From Chloroflexota bacterium (GTDB taxonomy: Bacteria; Chloroflexota; Dehalococcoidia; Lucifugimonadales; Lucifugimonadaceae): a stretch of DNA of 64,000 nucleotides. The notes below the pieces were generated by a model. It saw only the letters and a program-made list of their open reading frames with translations, was not told the origin of the DNA and did not search any database. Shown here in pieces: positions 57,340 through 64,000 of the stretch. Where the stretch lies: the NCBI GenBank assembly GCA_029262735.1, contig JAJCYY010000001.1, positions 97,278-161,277 of the forward strand. Reading direction: 5' to 3'. Numbering within the stretch: position 1 is the stretch's first letter; every line of letters begins with the position of its first letter. A program made the position numbers and the translations under genes.

Positions 57340-58012
57340 ACGAACGCATGCCTATGAAGTTGGTGGGCAGCTGGATTCGATTCGTACGGCGCGCACCGCA
57401 CTATTCCTCATGGACCTCTTGCGGCGCGGAATACCTGACGGCGATTACCTCAATGTCTCGCGGTTCGTCGATGGCTCTCCGGTCTCGATCTGCGTCGGCA
57501 CAGCACAGTTGCCCTCTGCTGCACGCTGGATCGGCGAATCCGATACAGACACATACATCTGCCTGGGTCTGCTCAGTGAACGCCTGCCGCCAAAGCTGCG
57601 CGTAGCTGAACGCCGGGTGAGCGCTGTGCTGGGATTCTCGATGGACTTCGACTGCGTGATGCCCTACCGCAAACACGGCAACCTGTTCGAGCACCCGGAT
57701 GCCGCATTGGAAGCGATCAAGGCATTGCCAGTCCAACCACGCATGGTTATCCAGACTGGAGGAGGGCTGCAACCAGTGTGGCTCTTTAGTGAGCCGGTGT
57801 TCACTTCTACAGACGATGAACGGAAGGCGATGAAGGCCCGTAGCACGAAACTACAAACCGCAGTGCGCCGAATCGTCTACGACCGGCACAGGGTAGTGCT
57901 TGACTCGACCGCAGATTTGGCCCGTCTGGTTCGCGCTCCCGGTTCACAAAGCCACAAGACTCATCCGCCGATCGATGTTGGTGTGATCTTCGACACGGGA
58001 GCCTACCTTTGA
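57332..58012 (+). CDS. Archaeo-eukaryotic-type primase (PrimPol-like) domain protein
   Basis: 226 residues. GFSMDFDC (about residue 96) gives the first acidic catalytic motif, RMVIQTGGGLQPVWLFSE resembles the sugar/nucleotide-binding strand of AEP primases, and LDSTADLARLVRAPGSQSHK (about residue 190) matches the D-x-x-R-x-x-R-x-P-G motif of plasmid/phage PrimPols. The GTG start (57332) overlaps the excisionase stop. The product makes primers for the island's own replication. The next gene begins in its stop codon (TTGA). Confidence 0.75.
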   Translation: MLERTHAYEVGGQLDSIRTARTALFLMDLLRRGIPDGDYLNVSRFVDGSPVSICVGTAQLPSAARWIGESDTDTYICLGLLSERLPPKLRVAERRVSAVLGFSMDFDCVMPYRKHGNLFEHPDAALEAIKALPVQPRMVIQTGGGLQPVWLFSEPVFTSTDDERKAMKARSTKLQTAVRRIVYDRHRVVLDSTADLARLVRAPGSQSHKTHPPIDVGVIFDTGAYL

Positions 58013-59688
58013 GCGGTACACCCAAAATAGACGCGATGTTGGAGCAATTCGAGTCAGAGGCGGCAGGACTGCCCGACGCCCCAAAACCCTCAGTGGGTAA
58101 CAACGGCACAGGTCGTAACGTCGAATTAACGAGGGTGGCAGGGCACCTGACTGCACAGGGAATCTCGAACGAAAACATCCGGGCCAGGGTGTTCGAGCGC
58201 AACGCACAGTTTCCTGACCCATTGGATGAGTGCGAAGTCGAAGGGATACTTCGGTCAGCCGAGAAATGGGAGAAGCCCGCCGACCGCAATGCCCTACCAG
58301 AGCACATCGAAGATACGGACCTCGGAAATGCAAAGGCATTTGCCGACTACGTCACGGGCCATTTGCTTTGGGACGGTACGAATGGGCAATGGTGGTGGTG
58401 GGATAGGTCTAAGTGGATACCTGACATCGGCCTCCAGCGTGAATCGTACCTAGAACCGGTCATTAACCGTCTCTACCAGCAGGCTGCGCTTATGGAGGGT
58501 GAGCGCCGCGACAGGCGATTGAAGTTTTTGACCTCTCGCCTGAAATCCAGGCAAGCCCAGGTAGCGATGATGGAAGGCGCAAGACCGTACCTTCCGGTGA
58601 GTCCGACCCAGTTCGACGCCGAGCCGCACCGCATTTGCTTCAACAATGGCGTGTTGGACCTGCTGACTGGCGATTTCGGCCAGCCTGCGCCTGGCAATCT
58701 GAACAGTAAGACCACTGGATTCGACTATCGCGGGGATGCCAAGTCTCCGCGTTGGCTGGAGTCCTTGAACGAGATCGCGGAAGGCGACTCCCATTTTGTT
58801 CAGGACCTGCAACTAATTTTTGGAGAGTCACTGTCAGGGGACACCGGCAAGTCGCTGTTCATCATTTATTGGGGTGAAGGCGCAAACGGAAAATCGACCG
58901 TGCTCAAGGTTCATGCCCATATGCTCGGTGACTATGCTGCGCACACCAAATCGAGCGTGTTCGCGGCGCGAGATTCAGAAAACGTCAAAGGCTGGGACAT
59001 CCACCCGTTGGTAGGGGCACGGCTCGTAACGGCGGTTGAGACTGACTCGACACGTTACCTGAATGAAGCAACGGTCAAGAACATGACCGGCGATGACAGG
59101 ATGCGGGCAGAGAAAAAGTACGGCATGAGCTTTGAGTTCAATCCGACCTGGCTACCCATCATGGCAACTAATTCAAAGCCTCGGACGCGCGGCACCAACG
59201 AGGCATTGTGGCGACGGTTGCGGTTGGTGGAGTTCAACTACCGGATACCTGAAGCCAACCGGGTGAAGGGTTATGCCGACAAGTTCCTGTCGCCGGAACT
59301 GGCCGGGATCTTCAACTGGGCATACGAAGGCTTCATGGAAATCCAGGCCGCGGGCGAAATCAAGCTAAGCACCCGCGTAATCACTGCCACAAGACAGTAC
59401 CGTGACAACCAGGACGTGCTCGCCGAATGGTTGGAACAACGCACCGTGGCCGATTCCGAATCACGCACCCTGCTCAAAGATGCATTCGCCGACTACACGG
59501 ACTTCATGTCCAACGATGAGGTTGTGGACGGCAGGACTCGCAAGGTAGCCGATAAGCAGGCTCTCGGCAGGCGCAGCTTCCAGGAAGCAATGGAGGAAAG
59601 GGGATTCCGCACCATCGTCGGGCAGGCCAGGGCACGTTATTTGACCGGCCTGAAACTCACCGGATACACCGATCAGGGTGAACTCTGA
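58009..59688 (+). CDS. D5-type phage/plasmid primase-helicase (P4 family)
   Basis: 559 residues. An N-terminal region with a DUF5906-like segment (GRNVELTRVAGHLTAQGISN) is followed by a D5_N domain (HRICFNNGVLDLLTGDFGQ) and an SF3 helicase: Walker A YWGEGANGKSTVLKV (about residue 287), ARLVTAVETDSTRYLNEATV, and MATNSKPRTRGTNEALWRRL. A C-terminal winged region ends the protein. The start is TTG overlapping the primase stop. It unwinds DNA at the island origin. Length fits the P4/D5 helicase group without the primase part, which is the separate gene upstream. Confidence 0.92.
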   Translation: MSGTPKIDAMLEQFESEAAGLPDAPKPSVGNNGTGRNVELTRVAGHLTAQGISNENIRARVFERNAQFPDPLDECEVEGILRSAEKWEKPADRNALPEHIEDTDLGNAKAFADYVTGHLLWDGTNGQWWWWDRSKWIPDIGLQRESYLEPVINRLYQQAALMEGERRDRRLKFLTSRLKSRQAQVAMMEGARPYLPVSPTQFDAEPHRICFNNGVLDLLTGDFGQPAPGNLNSKTTGFDYRGDAKSPRWLESLNEIAEGDSHFVQDLQLIFGESLSGDTGKSLFIIYWGEGANGKSTVLKVHAHMLGDYAAHTKSSVFAARDSENVKGWDIHPLVGARLVTAVETDSTRYLNEATVKNMTGDDRMRAEKKYGMSFEFNPTWLPIMATNSKPRTRGTNEALWRRLRLVEFNYRIPEANRVKGYADKFLSPELAGIFNWAYEGFMEIQAAGEIKLSTRVITATRQYRDNQDVLAEWLEQRTVADSESRTLLKDAFADYTDFMSNDEVVDGRTRKVADKQALGRRSFQEAMEERGFRTIVGQARARYLTGLKLTGYTDQGEL

Positions 59689-59746
59689 TGAGCGTTTTTC
59701 AACTCAAGGGTGAACTTCGGAACCGTTTCTCAAGAACTTTCCCTAC

Positions 59747-60007
59747 ATGCACTCGCGAAGGGAACTTGTTGAGATGTTGTTCCCGGAGTTCACAAAGTCA
59801 CCCTTTGGCGACTCTAGGATTCCACGCACCACGTACCTTCGGCAGGGGAGAAGCCTCCAAGAGGTAGCTGAGGCCATCCAGGAATCTGAAGGCACACCGT
59901 GCACCCGTCAGACAGTGTGGCGAGCGGCGCACTCATATCCACCTTACGACTCGCCTGAGTATCGCCGCATTGCCGAAGAAGTAGGCCGCGGTGCGTATCG
60001 GGGTTAG
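59747..60007 (+). CDS. Small HTH-like island protein
   Basis: 86 residues. RSLQEVAEAIQESEGTPCTR followed by QTVWRAAHSYP has the look of a helix-turn-helix. The frame starts at an ATG with no clear SD, and an ATG at 59688 in another frame overlaps the helicase stop and encodes MSVFQLKGELRNRF before joining a poorer frame; a frameshift joining them is possible. Probably a regulator of the island. No family named. Confidence 0.5.
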   Translation: MHSRRELVEMLFPEFTKSPFGDSRIPRTTYLRQGRSLQEVAEAIQESEGTPCTRQTVWRAAHSYPPYDSPEYRRIAEEVGRGAYRG

Positions 60008-60116
60008 CGGGTGGTTAGCCAAGGGTTGATGGCTTGCCGCGTATCCCGCCATCGATTGTTCTCGGTTCGGGGCGCGACATCCTGGCCATTCATTGGGACC
60101 TTTCGTCAATCGGGTC

Positions 60117-61061
60117 TCACGGGTAGCAAACTTCCACAACGTGCTCGACACTGTTGACCAGCTTTACAGCTTGAGCGATTGATAGAAGCACTTCCGCGAC
60201 GAATGCGATCGAATCCGAGGCCACCCACGCGGCAAATGTCGCTATGACGTACGCCCCTTGCCACCATCGTTCAGTGGTGGACAGGCCGTCGTACCATTCT
60301 CGGATGCCCCACCAAATACCGGCGGCTCCGGCCGAGCCTAGCATCCAGCTCGCAAAGGCGCGGGCCTTGGCTGCCAAACCATTCGCCTCATGCATCGCGT
60401 TGATCGATCGTTTCATTGCAGAATTTGCGTAACTTTTCGTGTTCTTGAAGAACGCCTCTTTACGGCGAGCCATGACACTTCTGCGTATTCCTAAGATGCC
60501 CCACACAAACAACGCTGCTTCAAAGAAAGCCTCAAGAATTGCTACCTGGCAAGGGGACAGATCAACTGCGGTCGAATCTTCGCCAGCGATCTCGCCGGTC
60601 TCTTCTCCGCTCAGGGACCGAGGTGCGGCCGAGGTTGCCTTAACCGCTATTTCGGTGTTGACCGAAACTTCGGCGACAATGGCGTCCCGCTGTCGATTGA
60701 TCTCTTCAGCTTCGGTTGGAAACCAATCACCGATTTTATCTAGAGCAGCGTGAAGGTTCTGAGCATCAGACAATGTAGCGACCCGGCTGGTAAGCGAGTC
60801 GGGCGGGGAAATGACCAACGACTCCCGGAATCGTCTCTCCAATTCTTGACACACGACACTTGGCACGTCAGCTCGGACCGCAAGATTGAACGACGCCATA
60901 TTCCACACCCATGATCCCGTAATTGCGCCTTCGATCTCGCCATCATGTTCGCCCCGCAAATGGACGTTTTCGTTCTTTTCGAGATTTGCAATAGTGGCCT
61001 GCAGAGCACTAAACGAAACGTCTTTCGCATTTAGGCGGCATTCTTGTTGTGGGGTTACCAT
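60117..61061 (-). CDS. Membrane protein of unknown function in the island's cargo position
   Basis: 314 residues. A soluble N-terminal region (residues about 1-165) is followed by a hydrophobic stretch CQVAILEAFFEAALFVWGIL, a charged helix, and two probable membrane helices near the C-terminus (ASWMLGSAGAAGIWWGI and GAYVIATFAAWVASDSIAFV). GGAG lies six bases before the ATG at 61061. It is opposite to the replication genes, where satellites carry defence or accessory genes. No family match; an anti-phage role is speculation. Confidence 0.6.
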   Translation of the reverse strand: MVTPQQECRLNAKDVSFSALQATIANLEKNENVHLRGEHDGEIEGAITGSWVWNMASFNLAVRADVPSVVCQELERRFRESLVISPPDSLTSRVATLSDAQNLHAALDKIGDWFPTEAEEINRQRDAIVAEVSVNTEIAVKATSAAPRSLSGEETGEIAGEDSTAVDLSPCQVAILEAFFEAALFVWGILGIRRSVMARRKEAFFKNTKSYANSAMKRSINAMHEANGLAAKARAFASWMLGSAGAAGIWWGIREWYDGLSTTERWWQGAYVIATFAAWVASDSIAFVAEVLLSIAQAVKLVNSVEHVVEVCYP

Positions 61062-61141
61062 GAAACGCTCCAATACAATTGCGGTGTGGTGCCGTCCTGT
61101 GATTACGGTGAAGCCAACTGGATATCACAACCGAGTTATTT

Positions 61142-61438
61142 TTGCACCCCCGCCACCAACAATTCGCCAGCCCGCTCGCCGTCACCGGCGACGCAACCGC
61201 GGCTGCCGCGCTGGTCGGCTACAAGCCTGGCAACGGTCTCAAGGTCACGGCGCACAGGCTTGGTCAGCGTCCCGACGTGCAGATCATCGTCGCTGAGGAA
61301 CGTGACAGGCTCGCGCAGGGCCAACAGATAACCAACAACCGCATTGTTGCTGGCCTGGCTGGGATAGCCGAGGACAAGGCGAATCCAGCAGCGACTAGCG
61401 TTCGTGCGAAAGTTGAGTCTAAGGTGCTACCCGTGTGA
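61142..61438 (+). CDS. Terminase-small-subunit-like protein, possibly truncated
   Basis: 98 residues. PRHQQFASPLAVTGDATAAA with ALVGYKPGNGLKVTAHRLGQ and RPDVQIIVAEERDRL follows the N-terminal HTH domain of Terminase_2-type small subunits, where 'F...Y..TGNAT.AA..AGY' is typical. The normal C-terminus would go on to a VRALELLGKHLG helix; here it ends at TSVRAKVESKVLPV, suggesting loss of the end. TTG start without SD. In satellites a private terS diverts packaging of helper-phage capsids. The 3' end overlaps the convergent secreted-protein gene. Confidence 0.6.
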   Translation: MHPRHQQFASPLAVTGDATAAAALVGYKPGNGLKVTAHRLGQRPDVQIIVAEERDRLAQGQQITNNRIVAGLAGIAEDKANPAATSVRAKVESKVLPV

Positions 61439-63305
61439 CCTTCACTGCCTCAACCGAGACGTTGCCGTCACAATCGGTAGCACGGGCTTCAATAACGTTA
61501 TCTCCGATTATCAGCCTAAATGCTGAGTTACCTACGTGCTCCCTCAGATTATTTCCACAGTCGGCATTGATTCCACCGCTTGCTCCAGTTGCGGTATTCG
61601 TAACTCGCGTCTGACTAATGCCATTACCCACCGCGGTGAACTTCACTCTAATGTCATTGAGAATCTCGTCGGAGGTCGTGATGTCGCCAACGGGATTCAA
61701 GAACTCCACGATTGGGAATGTTCCACCGGAAGAAGGAGCGACCACAAGTGGCGCGCTTGCGTTTAATCCGCTTCCAACCTCCTCAGCCGTGAAGGTGTAG
61801 GTGCCGCCGGGGACTGGGATGATCACCCCAAATTGCGTGACCCTTCCATCATCCCCCACCTGCACACTGGCCAATTCTGGGCTGGTGCCAACAAAGAATC
61901 TGACTGTGCTGAATGGTGTGAACCCCTCAATTGTTACGAGCACAGGATCACCAGTAACAGCAGGAATCGGCGACAAGGAAACGATGTTCGGAGCAGGGGC
62001 TTGAGGTCTGAGATGACCTTCGCACGTCCAACCATTGACATCACTGTTTGTACCGTCGGGGCAGATCGTGTTCGACCAAATCGCGCCGGACGTCGAAATG
62101 GCAAGGTCCATATTGGTTCCCGTCAGATCGGCATTAGTGAAATTCGCGGCTGTGAAGTCCGTATCGCTCACATTGGAGTTGGTCATTATTGCCCCAGAGA
62201 AGTCTGCCCCAGTAAGCACGCTGGTTTGTAACCTGCCGTTGTCCATCACGATGTTGGTGAAAGACATGCCGTCCCCGTTTAGACCTGACACGATTACAAC
62301 ATCGGATAAGTTCGCACCATCAAACCGAACACCGTGGGTGGCTAAATTGGGCTGGAGGTGTATGCCCCGTAAATCGGCTCCAGTGAGATTGGCATATCGA
62401 AGTACACCACCATCGAAGATCACATCCCTGAGGTCAGCGTTGCTCAGATTCGTTCCCAATAAGGTGGCTCCCGTGAGATTGGCACCAACGAAGCGCCCGT
62501 TTGAGAGGTCATCGCGGGTGAAATCTGCGCCGCGGTAATCCAATCCCGAAATGTCAATCGGTGGTTCGGGAGCCGGTGGGATCGTAGAGCCAGCTAGAGC
62601 CTCAATCTCCGCCAGACTCAACGCACCGTCATACAGCCTGACATCGTCAATCTTCCCGTCCCAAGGCCTGCTAGTTGGGCTGTCCGGGTTACCACCAATC
62701 CAGAACGGAACCGCAGGTTCAGAGTCCATCAGGCCGGTTTTTGCAACGCTGCCGACCTCAACGCCGTCCACGTAGACGCGCATGAAAGAACCGTCATAAG
62801 TTGCTGCAACATGAGTCCACACTCCGTCCGTGAGGTTGCCAGAGGAAGCGATCAGCGTGGTGGTTGTGCCGCCAGCCTTCAGCCGAAGCCGCAACTTCAC
62901 GCCGCCGCCACTAGCAATCGTGCTCAGCATGATGTAATGATCTTGCTCGCCCGTGCCGTTAGCTTTGGACGCTATACGACAGTCGGATGCCACGCAGTTG
63001 GCCAGGTTGTCGGCATTGATCCATGCGGCGAGCGTGACGGCAGTGCCGTCAGGGTCGAGCGTGCCGAGGTCTACATGGTCATCGGTTCCATCAAAGTTCA
63101 GAGAACCGGCTCCGACCTTGCCAGCGGCAAGAATCGCTCCGTTGACGACGCCGTTGTTGCCGTTACCTGAAATGTCGGCAGCTAACCCGTCGTCAAACGT
63201 CCAGTGACCGATAAGGGTTCCGGTGGCTTCCGAACTGAGAGTGAAAACCAGGGTGGTGGCAACTACCACCGCAGCTACGATGCTGGCAAACGCGTACTTC
63301 CGCAT
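61419..63305 (-). CDS. Secreted LamG + pentapeptide-repeat + Ig/IPT-like protein
   Basis: 628 residues. Signal peptide (MRKYAFASIVAAVVVATTLV). Residues about 30-245 are a LamG/concanavalin-like domain (GHWTFDDGLAADISGNGNNG, DHYIMLSTIASG, PWDGKIDDVRLYD). About 255-425 are pentapeptide repeats (GANLTGATLLGTNLSNADLR; ADFTRDDLS...), capped by ICPDGTNSD and WTCEGH. An IPT-like part follows (NIVSLSPIPAVTGDPVLVTI), then an Ig-like C-terminus (VEFLNPVGDITTSDEI). Likely a cell-surface adhesin or glycan-binding protein. The ATG at 63305 is family-consistent. No autotransporter or sortase signal seen. Confidence 0.8.
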   Translation of the reverse strand: MRKYAFASIVAAVVVATTLVFTLSSEATGTLIGHWTFDDGLAADISGNGNNGVVNGAILAAGKVGAGSLNFDGTDDHVDLGTLDPDGTAVTLAAWINADNLANCVASDCRIASKANGTGEQDHYIMLSTIASGGGVKLRLRLKAGGTTTTLIASSGNLTDGVWTHVAATYDGSFMRVYVDGVEVGSVAKTGLMDSEPAVPFWIGGNPDSPTSRPWDGKIDDVRLYDGALSLAEIEALAGSTIPPAPEPPIDISGLDYRGADFTRDDLSNGRFVGANLTGATLLGTNLSNADLRDVIFDGGVLRYANLTGADLRGIHLQPNLATHGVRFDGANLSDVVIVSGLNGDGMSFTNIVMDNGRLQTSVLTGADFSGAIMTNSNVSDTDFTAANFTNADLTGTNMDLAISTSGAIWSNTICPDGTNSDVNGWTCEGHLRPQAPAPNIVSLSPIPAVTGDPVLVTIEGFTPFSTVRFFVGTSPELASVQVGDDGRVTQFGVIIPVPGGTYTFTAEEVGSGLNASAPLVVAPSSGGTFPIVEFLNPVGDITTSDEILNDIRVKFTAVGNGISQTRVTNTATGASGGINADCGNNLREHVGNSAFRLIIGDNVIEARATDCDGNVSVEAVKVTRVAP

Positions 63306-63644
63306 GACTGACCTCCGTTACTCATCAGCGCAATTGGCAGAGTGAGATACGGCGACAGTAGCTGAGGATTCAGGTTGAAGATTCATCTCGAATGAACTTT
63401 TCATGCACAAATCATGTACAGATACGGCGAAATGCGGTCGTCAGTGTATGATCCGCCGTGGGCGAGATGGACTAGCTCCACTCGACCAACCCTCTGTGGA
63501 GGTGGCTCCCGTGGACGTTTTGTAGTATCGATGGGAGTCACCTCCCTGACTCTGACAGCCTGTTTCGAGTTCTGACCCGTCGAGCGCGACCATGCCGCTC
63601 ATGGCGAAGATGTGGTGGGTAGGTGCCATCAATCAGGTGTGATC
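63306..63644. other. Intergenic region between the secreted protein and IS remnants
   Basis: 339 bases. It holds the imperfect inverted repeat at 63498-63545. A short minus-strand frame here reads as a continuation of IS-like debris but shows no domain. Otherwise nothing seen. Confidence 0.4.
63498..63545. repeat. Imperfect 15-bp inverted repeat
   Basis: GGAGGTGGCTCCCGT (63498-63512) and ATGGGAGTCACCTCC (63531-63545) are complementary at 13 of 15 positions, with an 18-base spacer. It lies beside a decayed IS fragment; it may be a remnant of a mobile element end or a hairpin. Not a standard terminator because no T-run follows. Confidence 0.5.
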
Positions 63645-63777
63645 TGTCCCGGACCTTCCCCGCTCGTTTCAGACGACACTCTGACGGCATGGGCTAACGT
63701 CTGCTCCGTGGCTAGGGCAACTTCTATTTCACGGAGCTGTCCAGGATCTGCTCCGGGCTGTGTCTCTTTCTCGGCAT
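63645..63777 (-). pseudogene. Decayed IS3-family orfA remnant
   Basis: The minus strand starts like an IS3 OrfA: MPRKRHSPEQILD after a GGGGGAT SD. A one- or two-base deletion then shifts the frame, and the expected continuation LREIEVALATEQTLAHAVR is found in another frame after the in-frame stop. The HTH end is missing. Another IS3 element begins 20 bases away on the plus strand. Confidence 0.7.
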
Positions 63778-63797
63778 CTCTATCCCCCTTTAAAGAC

Positions 63798-64000
63798 TGA
63801 CCTTCTCCCCGATAACCGCGCCGGCATAAGTGATAGTTTTCCGGGATGATTCGGCCTCAAGAAAGGAAGGTCATCTCGTGAAGAGATCGGGGTTTACGCA
63901 GGAGCAGATCGCCTTTGCCCTGCGGCAGGCAGAGAGCGGCACATCCGTCGGTGAAGTGTGCCGGAAGATGGGCATCTCGGAGAACACCTTCTACCGCTGG
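63798..64000 (+). mobile_element. Left part of an IS3-family insertion sequence
   Basis: TGACCTTCTCCCC at 63798 looks like an IS3-type terminal inverted repeat (TGA...CCCC form), followed 80 bases later by an orfA start. The rest lies beyond the window. The adjoining minus-strand remnant is a different, decayed copy in opposite orientation. Confidence 0.65.
63878..64000 (+). CDS. IS3-family transposase OrfA, N-terminal part
   Basis: 41 codons to the window edge. The product begins VKRSGFTQEQIAFALRQAES (with initiator Met) and continues GTSVGEVCRKMGISENTFYR, a textbook IS3 OrfA helix-turn-helix. GTG start with GAAAGGAAGG upstream. It should be followed by orfB with the DDE domain outside the window. 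Confidence 0.9.
   Translation, partial: MKRSGFTQEQIAFALRQAESGTSVGEVCRKMGISENTFYRW

Larger units (their letters stand above)
55071..61440. mobile_element. Integrated island of phage-satellite type (boundaries uncertain)
   Basis: A compact group beside tRNA-Leu: tyrosine integrase (-), unassigned gene (-), then divergent excisionase/AlpA-like regulator, primase, D5-like helicase and HTH protein (+), a membrane protein (-), and a terminase-small-subunit-like gene (+). This int / divergent regulator / primase-helicase / terS order is typical of phage-inducible chromosomal islands and P4-like satellites. No capsid, tail or lysis genes are inside. Attachment-site duplications were not found by eye, so the ends are approximate. 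Confidence 0.65.

Overview
The window begins with most of a 16S rRNA gene on the minus strand and otherwise looks like moderately GC-rich chromosomal DNA of an uncultured bacterium. Several gene families recall the Chloroflexota, most likely a SAR202/Dehalococcoidia-like lineage: many DinB/maleylpyruvate-isomerase-fold proteins, an M81 (MlrC) peptidase, a sarcosine-oxidase-like flavoenzyme, a UGSC-type selenoprotein, RraA-like and DUF899 proteins, and lipoproteins with long Pro/Ser/Thr linkers. That placement is an inference from gene content and was not computed. GTG and TTG start codons with good Shine-Dalgarno (SD) sequences are common. No CRISPR array was seen.

Layout. 1-9 kb: 16S rRNA with its promoter, then housekeeping genes: rhodanese, a PfkB kinase + ahcY + metK group (S-adenosylmethionine cycle), a phosphohexomutase and an MBL-fold hydrolase. 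9-12.6 kb: regulators, namely a degenerate NarL-type protein, two small Cys-rich/HTH proteins, and a divergent S24-like repressor that seems to lack its catalytic residues. 12.6-21.8 kb: catabolic and transport genes (MFS exporter, two sugar epimerase/dehydrogenases, HAD dehalogenase, APH-fold kinase, SDR, DUF899, M81). 21.8-50.6 kb: phage virion genes in separate small blocks among host-type genes. The blocks are portal and neighbours (21.8-27.6), tail/appendage genes (36.0-41.1), large terminase (41.8-43.4) and scaffold + major capsid (44.4-46.2). Between them lie RraA, a methyltransferase, MDMPI/DinB proteins, the flavin oxidase, the selenoprotein, CinA and PspC. No integrase, replication or lysis gene was recognised in these blocks. 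47.6-54.5 kb: FkbM methyltransferase, NeuB and NeuA (nonulosonic acid activation), DUF502, a lipoprotein, an aldo/keto reductase and a winged-helix regulator.

55.0-61.4 kb: a compact island next to tRNA-Leu(UAA): integrase, a divergent excisionase/AlpA-like regulator, primase, D5-type helicase, small HTH protein, membrane protein and a terminase-small-subunit-like gene. This is the gene order of a phage satellite (PICI-like). 61.4-64 kb: a secreted LamG/pentapeptide-repeat protein, a decayed IS3 orfA remnant, and the left end of an apparently intact IS3-family element cut by the window edge.

The three points most worth attention are the satellite-like island, the dispersed virion gene blocks (a gene-transfer-agent-like or decaying prophage arrangement), and a selenoprotein whose in-frame UGA is followed by a clean SECIS-like hairpin.
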